A DNA stretch of 64,000 nt from Caulobacter segnis (lineage in GTDB: Bacteria > Pseudomonadota > Alphaproteobacteria > Caulobacterales > Caulobacteraceae), in assembly GCF_023935105.1 (NCBI RefSeq), contig NZ_CP096040.1:5065001-5129000 (forward strand). The letters run 5' to 3'. This document shows, piece by piece, positions 50,459-59,284 of the stretch. A model generated the notes under the pieces. The model was not told where the DNA came from. It was given only the letters and a program-made list of their open reading frames with translations, and ran no database searches. Within the stretch, counting starts at the first letter, position 1; the number at the start of each line of letters is the position of its first letter. The translations under genes and the position numbers were made by a program.

Positions 50459-52753
50459 TTACTCCGCGGCGATGAGGGTGGGTTCGGGGGGACGAGGCGC
50501 GCCGCCTTCGCGGCGCCGCATGGCGATCGTGGCGTCGACGTCGAGGATCAGCGCGACGCGGCCGTCGCCCAGGATGGTCGCGGCGGCGACGCCCTCGACC
50601 TGCTGGTAGTTCTGCTCCAGCGACTTGATGACGACCTGACGCTGACCGTGGATGGCGTCGGCCACCAGGGCGGCGCGCGAGCCGTCCTCGCCCTCGACCA
50701 GCAGCACGACGCCGTCGGTCGGATGGGGAGAGTGGTCGCGGTAACCAAGGGCCTGACCGACGTCGATCAGCGGCACGAAGCTGTCGCGGACGGCCAGCAC
50801 CGAGCCGACCGGGCCCAGCGGGCGAACTTCTTCGGGTTTCGGACGCAGGCTCTCGACGATGGCGGCCAGCGGCACGACCAGGGTCTCGCCGGCGACGTCG
50901 ACCACCATGCCGTCCAGGACGGCCAGGGTCAGCGGCAGGCTGAGCGTGAAGGTCGAGCCCAGACCGGGACGCGAGGTGATCGAGATGCGGCCGCCCAGGG
51001 CCTGGACCGAGCGCTTGACCACGTCCATGCCGACGCCGCGGCCCGAGACGTCCGAGATCTTCTCGGCGGTCGAAAAGCCCGGCAGGAAGATCAGGTTGTC
51101 GATCTCTTCGTCGGTCAGGGTCAGGTCCGGCGAGATCAGGCCCTTCTTGACCGCGATGCCGAAGACGCGCTCGCGGTTGATGCCCTTGCCGTCGTCCGAG
51201 ACCTCGATGACGATCCGGCCGCTGCGGTGCAGGGCGGCCAGGCGCACGACGCCTTCAGGATTCTTGCCGGCCGCCTTGCGCTCCTCGGGGCTTTCCAGCC
51301 CGTGGTCGATGGCGTTGCGCAGCATGTGGGTGATCGGGTCGGACAGACGCTCGATGACCGTCTTGTCGACCTCGGTGTTCTCGCCTTCCATGACCAGGCG
51401 AGCCTGCTTGTTGGTCATGTTGGCGACTTCGCGGACCAGACGCGGCATGCGCTGGAACACCGACTTCACCGGTTGGGCGCGAATGGCCATGACGCTGTCC
51501 TGGATCTCGCGCGTCAGCTGTTCCAGCTCGTCGAGGCCCATGGCCAGGTTGGAGGACGGGGCGATACCGTATTCGCCGACGCGCTGCGCCAGCATGGCCT
51601 GGTTGATGACCAGCTCGCCGACCAGGTCGATCAGGCGGTCGATGCGTTCGGGATCGACGCGAATGACCGACTGGCCGGGGCCCGGGACTTCGACCGGGGT
51701 GGCTTTTGGGGTCGCGGCGGCCGGCTTGGCGGCCTCGACGACCGGCGCGGGGGCCGGAGCGACGGGCGCGGCCTCGGCGACGGGCGCCGGGACGGAGATT
51801 TCGATCGGCTCGGGGGCCGGGGTCGGAGCCGGGGCGGGCTCGACGACTTCGGCGACGGGCTCGGGGGCGACCGGCTCGGGAGCGGCGGCCTCGGCGACGC
51901 TCAGCAGCGAGGCCATGGCGTCCTCGACCTTGCCTTCGCCGCGGGTGATGTCCAAGTCGCAGTCGCCGTCGACGAATTCGAAGACCTCGCGGATCGCCGC
52001 CTCGTCCTCGTCGGTTTCCAGGCGCACGCTCCAGGTGACGAAGGCCGCTTCCGGATCCAGGTCTCCCAGGGTCGGCAGCGCGCTGTCGTCCAGGGTCGCC
52101 TTGATCGGACCCAGGCGGCTGAGCTCGCGCAGCAGCAGCGCCGTCTCGTTGGCCTTGCGGTACAGGTCCGACTTCGGACGGATCGACACCGTCCAGACAT
52201 TCGAGGGGACCAGGTCGGCGTCGGCGGCCTGCGCCTCGACCGTGATGGTCTGGGGCACGAAGACGAAGCCGAGGTCGTCGTCTTCCATGGCGTCGTCGTC
52301 GGCGGCGGCGACAGGCGCGGGCGCGGCGTCCTCGACGGCGACCGGCGCGGCGGCGGCCGGGGCGGCGTTCGGATCGGTCCAGGCTTCCAGCTCGGCGGCC
52401 ATGGCGGCCGAGGCCCCCATGTCGACATCGCCCAGGCCGCGAGCGGCGCTGACGTGGTCGGCCAGGATGTCGGACGCGCGCAGCAGGACCGCGGCCAGCT
52501 CGACCGTGTTGGGTACGGAGCCCGAGCGCACGGCGTCCAGCAGGGTCTCGAACACGTGGGCGAAGCGCACCAGCGGCTCAAGGCCGAAGGCGCCGGCGCC
52601 GCCCTTGATCGAGTGGACGGCCCGGAACACGGCGTTGACCGTCTCGAGGTCGCCGGCCCCTTCCTGCATAGCCAGGAGACCGCCCTCGAGGTCGGCGAGG
52701 AGCTCCTCGCATTCCTGGAAGAAGGTGACCTTGATGGCCTCTAGCTCGTCCAT
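50459..52753 (-). CDS. cheA: Chemotaxis histidine kinase CheA
   Basis: The 764-residue kinase has an HPt domain with phospho-His in AVHSIKGGAGAFGLE (about residues 45-60). A long alanine/proline/glutamate-rich linker (about 130-380) follows. The dimerisation P3 helices read SVIRVDPERIDRLIDLVGEL, and the ATP-binding P4 domain has HMLRNAIDHGLESPEERKAA, VIEVSDDGKGINRERV and SGRGVGMDVVKRSV. The C-terminal CheW-like P5 domain has PLAAIVESLRPKPEEVRPLG. It controls CheY and CheB phosphorylation. An 81-base gap separates it from cheYI; its RBS is weak (ACGGGA). Confidence 0.95.
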   Translation of the reverse strand: MDELEAIKVTFFQECEELLADLEGGLLAMQEGAGDLETVNAVFRAVHSIKGGAGAFGLEPLVRFAHVFETLLDAVRSGSVPNTVELAAVLLRASDILADHVSAARGLGDVDMGASAAMAAELEAWTDPNAAPAAAAPVAVEDAAPAPVAAADDDAMEDDDLGFVFVPQTITVEAQAADADLVPSNVWTVSIRPKSDLYRKANETALLLRELSRLGPIKATLDDSALPTLGDLDPEAAFVTWSVRLETDEDEAAIREVFEFVDGDCDLDITRGEGKVEDAMASLLSVAEAAAPEPVAPEPVAEVVEPAPAPTPAPEPIEISVPAPVAEAAPVAPAPAPVVEAAKPAAATPKATPVEVPGPGQSVIRVDPERIDRLIDLVGELVINQAMLAQRVGEYGIAPSSNLAMGLDELEQLTREIQDSVMAIRAQPVKSVFQRMPRLVREVANMTNKQARLVMEGENTEVDKTVIERLSDPITHMLRNAIDHGLESPEERKAAGKNPEGVVRLAALHRSGRIVIEVSDDGKGINRERVFGIAVKKGLISPDLTLTDEEIDNLIFLPGFSTAEKISDVSGRGVGMDVVKRSVQALGGRISITSRPGLGSTFTLSLPLTLAVLDGMVVDVAGETLVVPLAAIVESLRPKPEEVRPLGPVGSVLAVRDSFVPLIDVGQALGYRDHSPHPTDGVVLLVEGEDGSRAALVADAIHGQRQVVIKSLEQNYQQVEGVAAATILGDGRVALILDVDATIAMRRREGGAPRPPEPTLIAAE

Positions 52754-52834
52754 TCCCGTAAGTCCTAATTCGCGTCTAGCAACGGGTACTCAAAAAACGG
52801 GGTACTAAGTCGTGGCCTGGATCAGGCCCCGGAT

Positions 52835-53200
52835 TTAGGCCGCCACGCGCCGGATGGCGTCGACCAGCTTTTCCGGGTTGAACGGCTTGACGATCCAGCC
52901 CGTGGCGCCGGCTTCGCGAGCCCGCTGCTTCTTGGCCGGGTCGCTTTCCGTGGTCAGCACCAGGATCGGGATGGCGCGATAGTCGTCGTCGACCCGCACC
53001 GCCTCGATGAAGCCGAAGCCATCCAGCTTGGGCATGTTGATGTCGGTGATGATCACGTCAGGGCGATGAGCCGACAGGACTTCCAGGCCATGCTCGCCAT
53101 CGACCGCCTCAACCACGTTGAAGCCGGCTCCGGCGAGGGCCATGCGCAGCATGTCGCGCATTGTCCGGGAATCATCGACCGTGAGAATCGTACGCGTCAC
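52835..53200 (-). CDS. cheYI: Chemotaxis response regulator CheYI
   Basis: The 121-residue receiver has ILTVDDSRTMRDMLRMALAG, phospho-Asp in VIITDINMPKLDGFGF, Thr in LVLTTESDPAKKQRA and Lys in GWIVKPFNPEKLVDAI. It is close to alphaproteobacterial CheY proteins that work with CheA. Its start overlaps cheX by four bases. Confidence 0.93.
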   Translation of the reverse strand: MTRTILTVDDSRTMRDMLRMALAGAGFNVVEAVDGEHGLEVLSAHRPDVIITDINMPKLDGFGFIEAVRVDDDYRAIPILVLTTESDPAKKQRAREAGATGWIVKPFNPEKLVDAIRRVAA

Positions 53201-53484
53201 GATTCAGCTCCTTGGAATTCCGCCGAAAGGAGCGCCCTTTCGGCGCCGAACAGACGGGTGGTTTCGACGAAGGCCTCGGAAGGCCCCTTGATTGAGAAGG
53301 ACTGACCGTCCAGGTCCCAGGCCTTGCGGGCGGCCAGCAGAACCTGCAGGCACAGACCCCCAAGACGACGGACCTGGTCGGCTTCCACCGTGATCGCCGC
53401 GCCGCGACGTTCCAGAAGGGCGGCCTTGAGAGGGGCCGCGGCCTTCAGATCCAGGTTTTCGGGCAGCGCGATCGCAGCGGCCAT
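53197..53484 (-). CDS. cheX: STAS-domain protein CheX (Caulobacter nomenclature)
   Basis: The 95-residue STAS-like fold shows LDLKAAAPLKAALLERRGAA, ITVEADQVRRLGGLCLQVLL and a terminal helix (FVETTRLFGAERALLSAEF). It is not the CheC/CheX phosphatase family despite the name. STAS proteins in che operons may bind array components or act as regulatory switches. The ATG follows the mcpA stop directly (TAAATG). Confidence 0.88.
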   Translation of the reverse strand: MAAAIALPENLDLKAAAPLKAALLERRGAAITVEADQVRRLGGLCLQVLLAARKAWDLDGQSFSIKGPSEAFVETTRLFGAERALLSAEFQGAES

Positions 53485-55458
53485 TTAGAACTCCTCCCAA
53501 CCTTCCGTCGCGGGGGCCTGGGCGGCGGCCGCCGAACCACTGCTCCGGCCCGGACGGGCGAAGGTGTTCAGACGAGCCTGCTGCTCGGCCACCGGGTTGC
53601 GCGCCGGGGCGTGTTGAACCGGGTCGGCGACGGCCGGCCGGCTGTAGGACGAAGAACCCGACCCGACTTGGAAGCGGGCCATGAGGCGGACCAGTTCGGC
53701 GGTTTCGCCCTTCAGCGAGTGCGTCGCGGCGGTCGATTCCTCGACCATGGCGGCGTTCTGCTGCGTGACCTGGTCCATCTGGTTCACGGCGGTGTTCACT
53801 TCGTTCAGACCGGTCGCCTGCTCCGCGGCCGAGGCCGCGATCTCGGTGACCAGGGCGTCGATCTCGCCCACCTTCGCCACGATCCGTTGTAGGGCCTCGC
53901 CCGTCTGGCCGACCAGGCTGACGCCTTGGCTGACCTGCTGGGTCGAGCTGGAGATCAGAGCCTTGATCTCCTTGGCCGCTTCGGCCGAGCGCTGGGCCAG
54001 GGCGCGAACTTCCTGGGCGACGACCGCGAAGCCGCGGCCCGCTTCACCCGCTCGCGCGGCTTCGACGCCGGCGTTCAGGGCCAGGAGGTTGGTCTGGAAA
54101 GCGATCTCGTCGATCACGCCGATAATCTGGCTGATCTGCTTGGACGAGTTTTCGATCTCGCCCATGGCCGACACTGCCTGATGAACGACCTGGCCGCTAT
54201 GCGTCGCTTCGCCACGCGTCGTCGAGACCACGTCCGAGGCCTGACGAGCGCCCGAGGCCGTGCGGCGCACGGTGGCGGTCAGTTCGTCCAGAGCGGCGGC
54301 GGTCTCTTCCAGGCTGGCGGCCTGTTGTTCGGTGCGGCGCGACAGATCGTCCGAGGCGTGAGCGATTTCGTCCGCGCCGGTGCGCAGGCCGTCCGTCGAG
54401 GCGGCGATGACCTTCATCGTCTCCTGCAGCGAGCCCATGGCGCCGTTGAAGTCGTCCTTCAGCTTGCGGTACTCGCCCGGGAAGTCGGCGCTGACGCGGA
54501 AGGTCAGGTCGCCCTTGGCCAGCTGTTCCAGGCCCTCGGCCAGGCTGCTGACGACCAGCGAGCTCTCCTGAGCGGCGGCGGCGGCGGCGGCTTCCTTGGC
54601 GCGACGTTCGTCGGCCGTGAGGGCGGCGGACTTCTCCTGCTCGGCGCGCAGCGTATCCAGGTGCAGCTGGTTGTCGCGGAACACCTTCAGGGCCGAGACG
54701 ATGGCGCCCAGCTCGTCGCCGCGCGTCAGCTTCTCGAGGTCGATGGTGTTGTCGCCCTTCGACAGCTTGTCGGTGGCGCCGGCGATGTCGTTGATCGACT
54801 TGCGGGTCGTCATGACCGTGAACAAGGCCAGACCGCCGACGGCGGCCAGGGTGATCAGCGACAGCACGATGGTGATGCTCATCGCGGCGGTGGCTTCGGC
54901 CTGACGCTTGGTCGTCTCGGTCTCGATGCGCTTGTTCGCGGCCAGGACGACCTGGTCGAGCAGACCGGTCATCTTCGCGTACTGCTCCTCGAACGGCGCG
55001 ATGAAGCCGACGGCCATGCCGAAGTCGACGCCGATCATGCCGCTCACCGTGTCGATGGCGCTGCGGCATTCCTCGAGCGACTTGATCAGCTCGGCGATCT
55101 TCGGCTGTTCGGCGGCGGGGAGCTTGGCCTTGAGCGCGGCCAGGTCCTTCTTCACCGAGTCGGTTTCCGTCAGGATCGCCGCCATGCGGGCGTCGTTCCC
55201 GGCCAGATCGATGTTGCCCGCCTTGTGGGTCAGCACCGTGTAGAGTTCGCCGTTGATGTTCGAGATGCGCTTGGAGATCTTCTGGATCTCCATGTTCTGA
55301 CGCATGTCGCTTTCAACAACCTGTTTCAGAGCAGCCGACTGGCTCTTCTGAACGACGATCGCGCCACCGGCCATCAAAGCCAGCATCAGTAGTGCGAAAG
55401 CCGGTGCAACACCGATCTTGATGATCAGTGGCAAATCGACGAGACGAATCCGTTTCAT
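53485..55458 (-). CDS. mcpA: Methyl-accepting chemotaxis protein McpA
   Basis: The 657-residue receptor starts at MKRIRLVDLP (55458), GGAGGGG being 8 bases upstream. TM1 is near residues 12-34 (VAPAFALLMLALMAGGAIVV), then a periplasmic helical domain of about 150 residues, TM2 (LSLITLAAVGGLALFTVMTT) and HAMP domains. The long signalling hairpin has its tip at DEIAFQTNLLALNAGVEAAR. It ends in GWEEF, an xWxxF pentapeptide for CheR/CheB docking. Length and context match C. crescentus McpA, a polar receptor removed by ClpXP at each swarmer-to-stalked transition. It is the first gene of the che operon. Confidence 0.95.
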   Translation of the reverse strand: MKRIRLVDLPLIIKIGVAPAFALLMLALMAGGAIVVQKSQSAALKQVVESDMRQNMEIQKISKRISNINGELYTVLTHKAGNIDLAGNDARMAAILTETDSVKKDLAALKAKLPAAEQPKIAELIKSLEECRSAIDTVSGMIGVDFGMAVGFIAPFEEQYAKMTGLLDQVVLAANKRIETETTKRQAEATAAMSITIVLSLITLAAVGGLALFTVMTTRKSINDIAGATDKLSKGDNTIDLEKLTRGDELGAIVSALKVFRDNQLHLDTLRAEQEKSAALTADERRAKEAAAAAAAQESSLVVSSLAEGLEQLAKGDLTFRVSADFPGEYRKLKDDFNGAMGSLQETMKVIAASTDGLRTGADEIAHASDDLSRRTEQQAASLEETAAALDELTATVRRTASGARQASDVVSTTRGEATHSGQVVHQAVSAMGEIENSSKQISQIIGVIDEIAFQTNLLALNAGVEAARAGEAGRGFAVVAQEVRALAQRSAEAAKEIKALISSSTQQVSQGVSLVGQTGEALQRIVAKVGEIDALVTEIAASAAEQATGLNEVNTAVNQMDQVTQQNAAMVEESTAATHSLKGETAELVRLMARFQVGSGSSSYSRPAVADPVQHAPARNPVAEQQARLNTFARPGRSSGSAAAAQAPATEGWEEF

Positions 55459-55803
55459 CGCGAGGTCCCCTCCAACCAGCGCTCCGTGCCCACGGATCGC
55501 CAAACTGAAGAGGGATAATCCCGATAGAGTCCTAACAGACTCTGACTTGGTTAAAGCCAATTCGACATAATAAGCAGAAATCGTACCTGGAAAGTCGTTT
55601 CGTCGCAGGCTCCCAGGCGCTGATTCTATAAAGAGAGCCTCCAGCTGCGATAGTTTCGTTAGAATTCGAGTAGGGTTACCTGGAAGTAAAACCCGAATAT
55701 TCTTCTGAAACTTAGAATGTCTTAACTTGCACCTGCGAATTTGCCGCTGCGTCCGGTTGGCGCGTCGCCCAATGGGCGAGACCTTTTTACTAGGAGCAGC
55801 GGG
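55459..55803. promoter_or_regulatory. Divergent regulatory region between mcpA and a small exported protein
   Basis: This 345-base stretch is markedly more AT-rich than the flanking genes and must hold the che operon promoter. TTAG-N6-TTAAC at 55712-55726 is one mismatch from a CtrA site with 6-base spacing, but this is weak. An AGAGTC/GACTCT inverted repeat lies at 55526-55543 in the probable mcpA leader. No coding frame was found. Confidence 0.4.
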
Positions 55804-56115
55804 ATGAAATATCCGATCGCTATTGCCGCTGGAATCGCCGGCAGCTTTTTCGTCGCTCAGGCCGCTACGGCCGCCGGCGGTTTCGAAGATCAGATGGGTC
55901 GCTGCCTGCAGCAGTTCGCGAACACCCGCGACGCCGCGCAGGTGATGCTCGAGTGCAACGCCGCCGACGGTAAGCTGTCCGACTGCAAGGTCGTCGACAA
56001 CAGCGCGGCCGGCAAGGGCTTCGACAAGGCCGCGATGTGCATCGCCGAAAAGCTCCCGATGGGCGCCAAGACCGGCACCGTGAAAGTTCCGTTCCGCTTC
56101 CCGGGCGGCGCGTAA
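55804..56115 (+). CDS. Small exported protein with TonB-C-like fold
   Basis: The 103-residue protein has a clear signal peptide (MKYPIAIAAGIAGSFFVAQA, cleavage near ATA-AGG) and AGGAG before the ATG. The mature part (AQVMLECNAADGKLSDCKVV, GFDKAAMCIAEKLPMGAKTG, VKVPFRFPGG) follows the strand-helix-strand pattern of TonB C-terminal domains. It lacks the membrane anchor and Pro-rich spacer, and has Cys residues that could pair. It may bind a periplasmic or outer-membrane partner. Function unknown. It sits alone on the plus strand between two chemoreceptor genes. Confidence 0.7.
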   Translation: MKYPIAIAAGIAGSFFVAQAATAAGGFEDQMGRCLQQFANTRDAAQVMLECNAADGKLSDCKVVDNSAAGKGFDKAAMCIAEKLPMGAKTGTVKVPFRFPGGA

Positions 56116-56215
56116 GCGCCACGTCCGATCAGGGGGAACACAGCGCCCTCGCCGACTCGGTCGGCGGGGGCGTTCTGCTGTTTGAAGACAGGTGGACACC
56201 CGCGCGTCCTATACT

Positions 56216-57826
56216 TCAGAATTCTTGCCACTCGTCCTTGATCGCCACGGCTGTATTGCCGCGAGCGACCGGCGCCGAGGCGCCCGGACGAACGGTCGGA
56301 CGCTGGACGGCGCGCGTGGCCGGCGGCGCGGCGCGAGCGAGCTCGGGCTTGCTCCTCGCAACGGCCGGGCCGGTCCCCGACACACGGAACGCCGTCACCT
56401 GCGTGATCAGTTCGGCGGCCTGGCCCTTGAGGGAATGGGTCGCGGCCGTCGTCTGCTCCACCATGGCGGCGTTCTGCTGGGTGACCTGGTCCATCTGATT
56501 GACGGCCGTGTTCACCTCATGCAGGCCCTGGGCCTGCTCCTGGGCCGAGGACGAGATCTGCACGATCAGTTCGTCGATCTCGGCCACCTTGCCGACGATG
56601 CCGCGCAGGGCGTCGCCGGTCTGGCCCACCAGGCCGACCCCGGCTTCGACCTGCTTGGTCGAGGCGTTGATCAGCGTCTTGATCTCCTTGGCCGCGTCCG
56701 CCGAGCGCTGGGCCAGCGCGCGGACTTCCTGCGCGACCACCGCGAAGCCGCGACCGGCCTCACCGGCCCGCGCCGCCTCGACGCCGGCGTTCAGCGCCAG
56801 CAGGTTGGTCTGGAAGGCGATCTCGTCGATCACGCCGATGATGTTGCCGATCTCGCGCGAGCTGGTCTCGATCTCGCCCATCGCCGCCACGGCCTGGTCG
56901 ACGACCACGCCCGAGCGCTCGGCCTCGGCCTTGGCGCCGATCACGACGTCCTGAGCCTGCTTGGCGCCCGCCGCCGAGCGGCGCACGGTCGAGGTGATCT
57001 CGTCGAGGGCGGCGGCGGTCTCTTCCAGGCTGGCGGCCTGCTGCTCGGTGCGGCGCGCCAGATCGTCGGCGGCGACGCTGATCTCGTCGGTCCCCGCGCG
57101 GATGCCATCCGAGGCCGCCGACACGCGGGTCATGGCCAGCTCCAGGATGCCGACGGCGTTGTTGAAGTCGTCCTTCAGCTTCTGGAATTCCGGTGTGACC
57201 TCGGCGTTGAGGCGGCCGACCAGGTCGCCCTGGGCCAGGCGGTCGAGGGCGTCGCCCAGCGCCTTGACCACGGCGTTCTGGCTGGCCTCGTTGGCCAGGC
57301 GCACGCTCTCCAGGCGCTGGCGTTCGGCCTCGATGGTCTCCAGATAGATCGAGATGGCGAAGTCCATGTCCAGCATGACCGCCTTGATCAGGGCGCTCAG
57401 CGAATCCCCAGCCTTGCCCGCGTCGCCCTTGCTCATGAAGCCTTTGGGCCACTGGTCCTCGATCACGGCGCGGATCAGGTGTTCGCTGACCACCGCGTAG
57501 CCGCCGATGTACCAGCGCGGCTCCAGGCCGATGCGGGCGTGGGTCTGGCCGATCGTGCGGACGGCCTTGACGTAGGTGTCGTCGAAGTCGCCGCGCGAGA
57601 TCACGTCCCAGTGCGACTGCTGGCGGCTCGAGGCCGACCGCATATGATTTTCGTCGGCGAAGAACTTGCGCGTCTCGGGGGTGGTGCGAACCTTCGCGTA
57701 GAAGGCGTCCAACGCCTGGCCGACGGTCTTGCGAATGACAGGCTGGAGCTCGCGCAACGCGGCGCGCGCCTTGTCGTCCAACCCCATGAACGCCACGCGT
57801 TCGCTGATCGCATGATCCTGGCTCAA
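56216..57826 (-). CDS. Globin-coupled methyl-accepting chemotaxis protein (HemAT/protoglobin type)
   Basis: The 536-residue soluble receptor has no membrane segments. Residues 1-180 form a protoglobin-like sensor: LDDKARAALRELQPVIRKTV, FYAKVRTTPETRKFFADENH, SHWDVISRGDFDDTYVKAVR and TIGQTHARIGLEPRWYIGGY, whose His is the likely heme ligand. A HAMP-like region (LDRLAQGDLVGRLNAEVTPE) and the MCP signalling domain (DEIAFQTNLLALNAGVEAAR) follow. It ends in EWQEF, an xWxxF docking tail as in McpA. It probably mediates oxygen or redox taxis through the adjacent che proteins. Confidence 0.92.
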   Translation of the reverse strand: MSQDHAISERVAFMGLDDKARAALRELQPVIRKTVGQALDAFYAKVRTTPETRKFFADENHMRSASSRQQSHWDVISRGDFDDTYVKAVRTIGQTHARIGLEPRWYIGGYAVVSEHLIRAVIEDQWPKGFMSKGDAGKAGDSLSALIKAVMLDMDFAISIYLETIEAERQRLESVRLANEASQNAVVKALGDALDRLAQGDLVGRLNAEVTPEFQKLKDDFNNAVGILELAMTRVSAASDGIRAGTDEISVAADDLARRTEQQAASLEETAAALDEITSTVRRSAAGAKQAQDVVIGAKAEAERSGVVVDQAVAAMGEIETSSREIGNIIGVIDEIAFQTNLLALNAGVEAARAGEAGRGFAVVAQEVRALAQRSADAAKEIKTLINASTKQVEAGVGLVGQTGDALRGIVGKVAEIDELIVQISSSAQEQAQGLHEVNTAVNQMDQVTQQNAAMVEQTTAATHSLKGQAAELITQVTAFRVSGTGPAVARSKPELARAAPPATRAVQRPTVRPGASAPVARGNTAVAIKDEWQEF

Positions 57827-57975
57827 GGCCCTACCCCCGTCTTCGAAATGCGGGGAGCAGGCTCGTCTGGCATGCTTAATAGCGACTTAAATAATCGCGC
57901 CGCGCGAGCGACAAGGTGACGCACACGCGCGGAGGTTACAGACCACCTTCATGGACCCGTCAGCCGTGAAACCCT

Positions 57976-58008
57976 CCGCATGGCCGAGGGCGAACGCCCT
58001 CCATGCGG
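57976..58008. terminator. Long hairpin downstream of the acyl-CoA dehydrogenase
   Basis: CCGCATG pairs with CATGCGG and, inside it, GAGGGCG with CGCCCTC around an AA loop, separated only by a 3-base bulge. No T-tract follows. Its place between the dehydrogenase stop and the MCP suggests a transcript end or processing site. Confidence 0.5.
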
Positions 58009-58066
58009 CATTCGGGCACGGCCCGATCATCAGGCGCGGCGCGACATCCCGCCACGCCCCCTCGCC

Positions 58067-59215
58067 CTAGCCGCCGCGCTTCAAGGTCTCGCGGGCGATG
58101 ACCAATTGCTGGATCTGGCTGGTGCCCTCGTAGATCCGGAAGATTCGCACGTCGCGATACAGCCGCTCGATTCCATAGTCGGCGACATAACCGGCCCCGC
58201 CGAACACCTGCACCGCCCGGTCGGCTACCCGTCCCACCATCTCCGAAGCGAACAGTTTCGAGGCCGCCGCCTCCAGGGTGACGCCCGTCCCGGCGTCGCG
58301 CTTGCGGGCGGTGTCCAGCACCAGGGCCTTGGCGGCCAGGGCCTCGGTCTTGCTGTCGGCGATCATCGCCTGGATCAGCTGGAAGCTGGCGATCGGCTGG
58401 CCGAACTGCTTGCGCTCGCTGGCATAGGCCACGCAGTCGGCGATCAGCCGCTCGGCCACGCCGACGCAGACGGCGGCGATGTGCAGGCGGCCGCGATCCA
58501 GCACCTGCATGGCGACCTTGAAACCCTCGCCCTCTTCACCCAGGCGGTTCTCGACCGGCACGCGGACATTGTCGAAGGTGACGTCGTGGATGTGGGCGCC
58601 CTGCTGACCCATCTTCTTCTCGGGCTTGCTGACCGAGAGGCCCGGCAGGTCGCGCGGAACCAGGAAGGCCGAGACCCCGCCCCCGCCCTTCACGTCGGGA
58701 TTGGTGCGGGCCATGACCGTGAACAGCGACGCCTTGCCGGCGTTGGTGATGTAGCGCTTGGCGCCATTCAGAACATAGGCGTCGCCGTCCAGCGTGGCGC
58801 GGGTCTGCACCGCCGCGCTGTCCGAACCGGCCTCGGGCTCGGTCAGGGCGAAGGAGGTGATGGTCTCGCCGGACGCGATGCCCGGCAGCCAGCGAGCCTT
58901 CTGGGCGTCGGTCCCGAACATGACCAGCCCCTGGCTGCCAATGCCGACATTGGTGCCGAACACCGAGCGGAAGGCCGGCGAGGCCCGGCCCAGCTCGATG
59001 GCTACCAGCGCCTCTTCCTCCATGTTCAGGCCCAGACCGCCGAATTCCTCCGGAATGGAGAGGCCGAACAGGCCCAGGCCCTTCATCTCCTCGATCACAT
59101 CGGCGGGGACGGCGTCGTCCTCGGCCACCTTGGCCTCGATCGGGCGCAAGCGCTCGGCCACGAAGCGCGCCACCGTTTCGAGCAGTTGCTCGCGGGTCTC
59201 CAGATCCAGGGCCAT
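58067..59215 (-). CDS. Acyl-CoA dehydrogenase
   Basis: About 382 residues from MALDLETREQ at 59215, where GGGAGAG is well placed; an in-frame start at 59239 is the alternative. Signatures are SIPEEFGGLGLNMEEEALVA, FALTEPEAGSDSAAVQTRAT, AKRYITNAGKASLFTVMART, QVFGGAGYVADYGIERLYRD and IYEGTSQIQQLVIARETL, which contains the usual catalytic Glu. It carries FAD and oxidises an acyl-CoA at C2-C3, passing electrons to ETF. Chain or branch preference is not evident. It is not linked to other beta-oxidation genes. Confidence 0.92.
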   Translation of the reverse strand: MALDLETREQLLETVARFVAERLRPIEAKVAEDDAVPADVIEEMKGLGLFGLSIPEEFGGLGLNMEEEALVAIELGRASPAFRSVFGTNVGIGSQGLVMFGTDAQKARWLPGIASGETITSFALTEPEAGSDSAAVQTRATLDGDAYVLNGAKRYITNAGKASLFTVMARTNPDVKGGGGVSAFLVPRDLPGLSVSKPEKKMGQQGAHIHDVTFDNVRVPVENRLGEEGEGFKVAMQVLDRGRLHIAAVCVGVAERLIADCVAYASERKQFGQPIASFQLIQAMIADSKTEALAAKALVLDTARKRDAGTGVTLEAAASKLFASEMVGRVADRAVQVFGGAGYVADYGIERLYRDVRIFRIYEGTSQIQQLVIARETLKRGG

Positions 59216-59284
59216 GCGCTTACTCTCCCGATCAAACACTTGTTTTGACCGGGACTGTAGCGGCGGCTCAGGAGAATGGAAGCC

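Noticed and set aside
49967..52744. Plus-strand open frame of over 900 codons opposite cheA and cheW
   Set aside because: Antisense to cheA with repetitive Asp/Arg/Gly-rich translation and no recognisable fold.
55712..55726. CtrA-like site upstream of mcpA
   Set aside because: TTAG-N6-TTAAC differs from the consensus in base and spacing, so it was kept only as a remark and not as a feature of its own.
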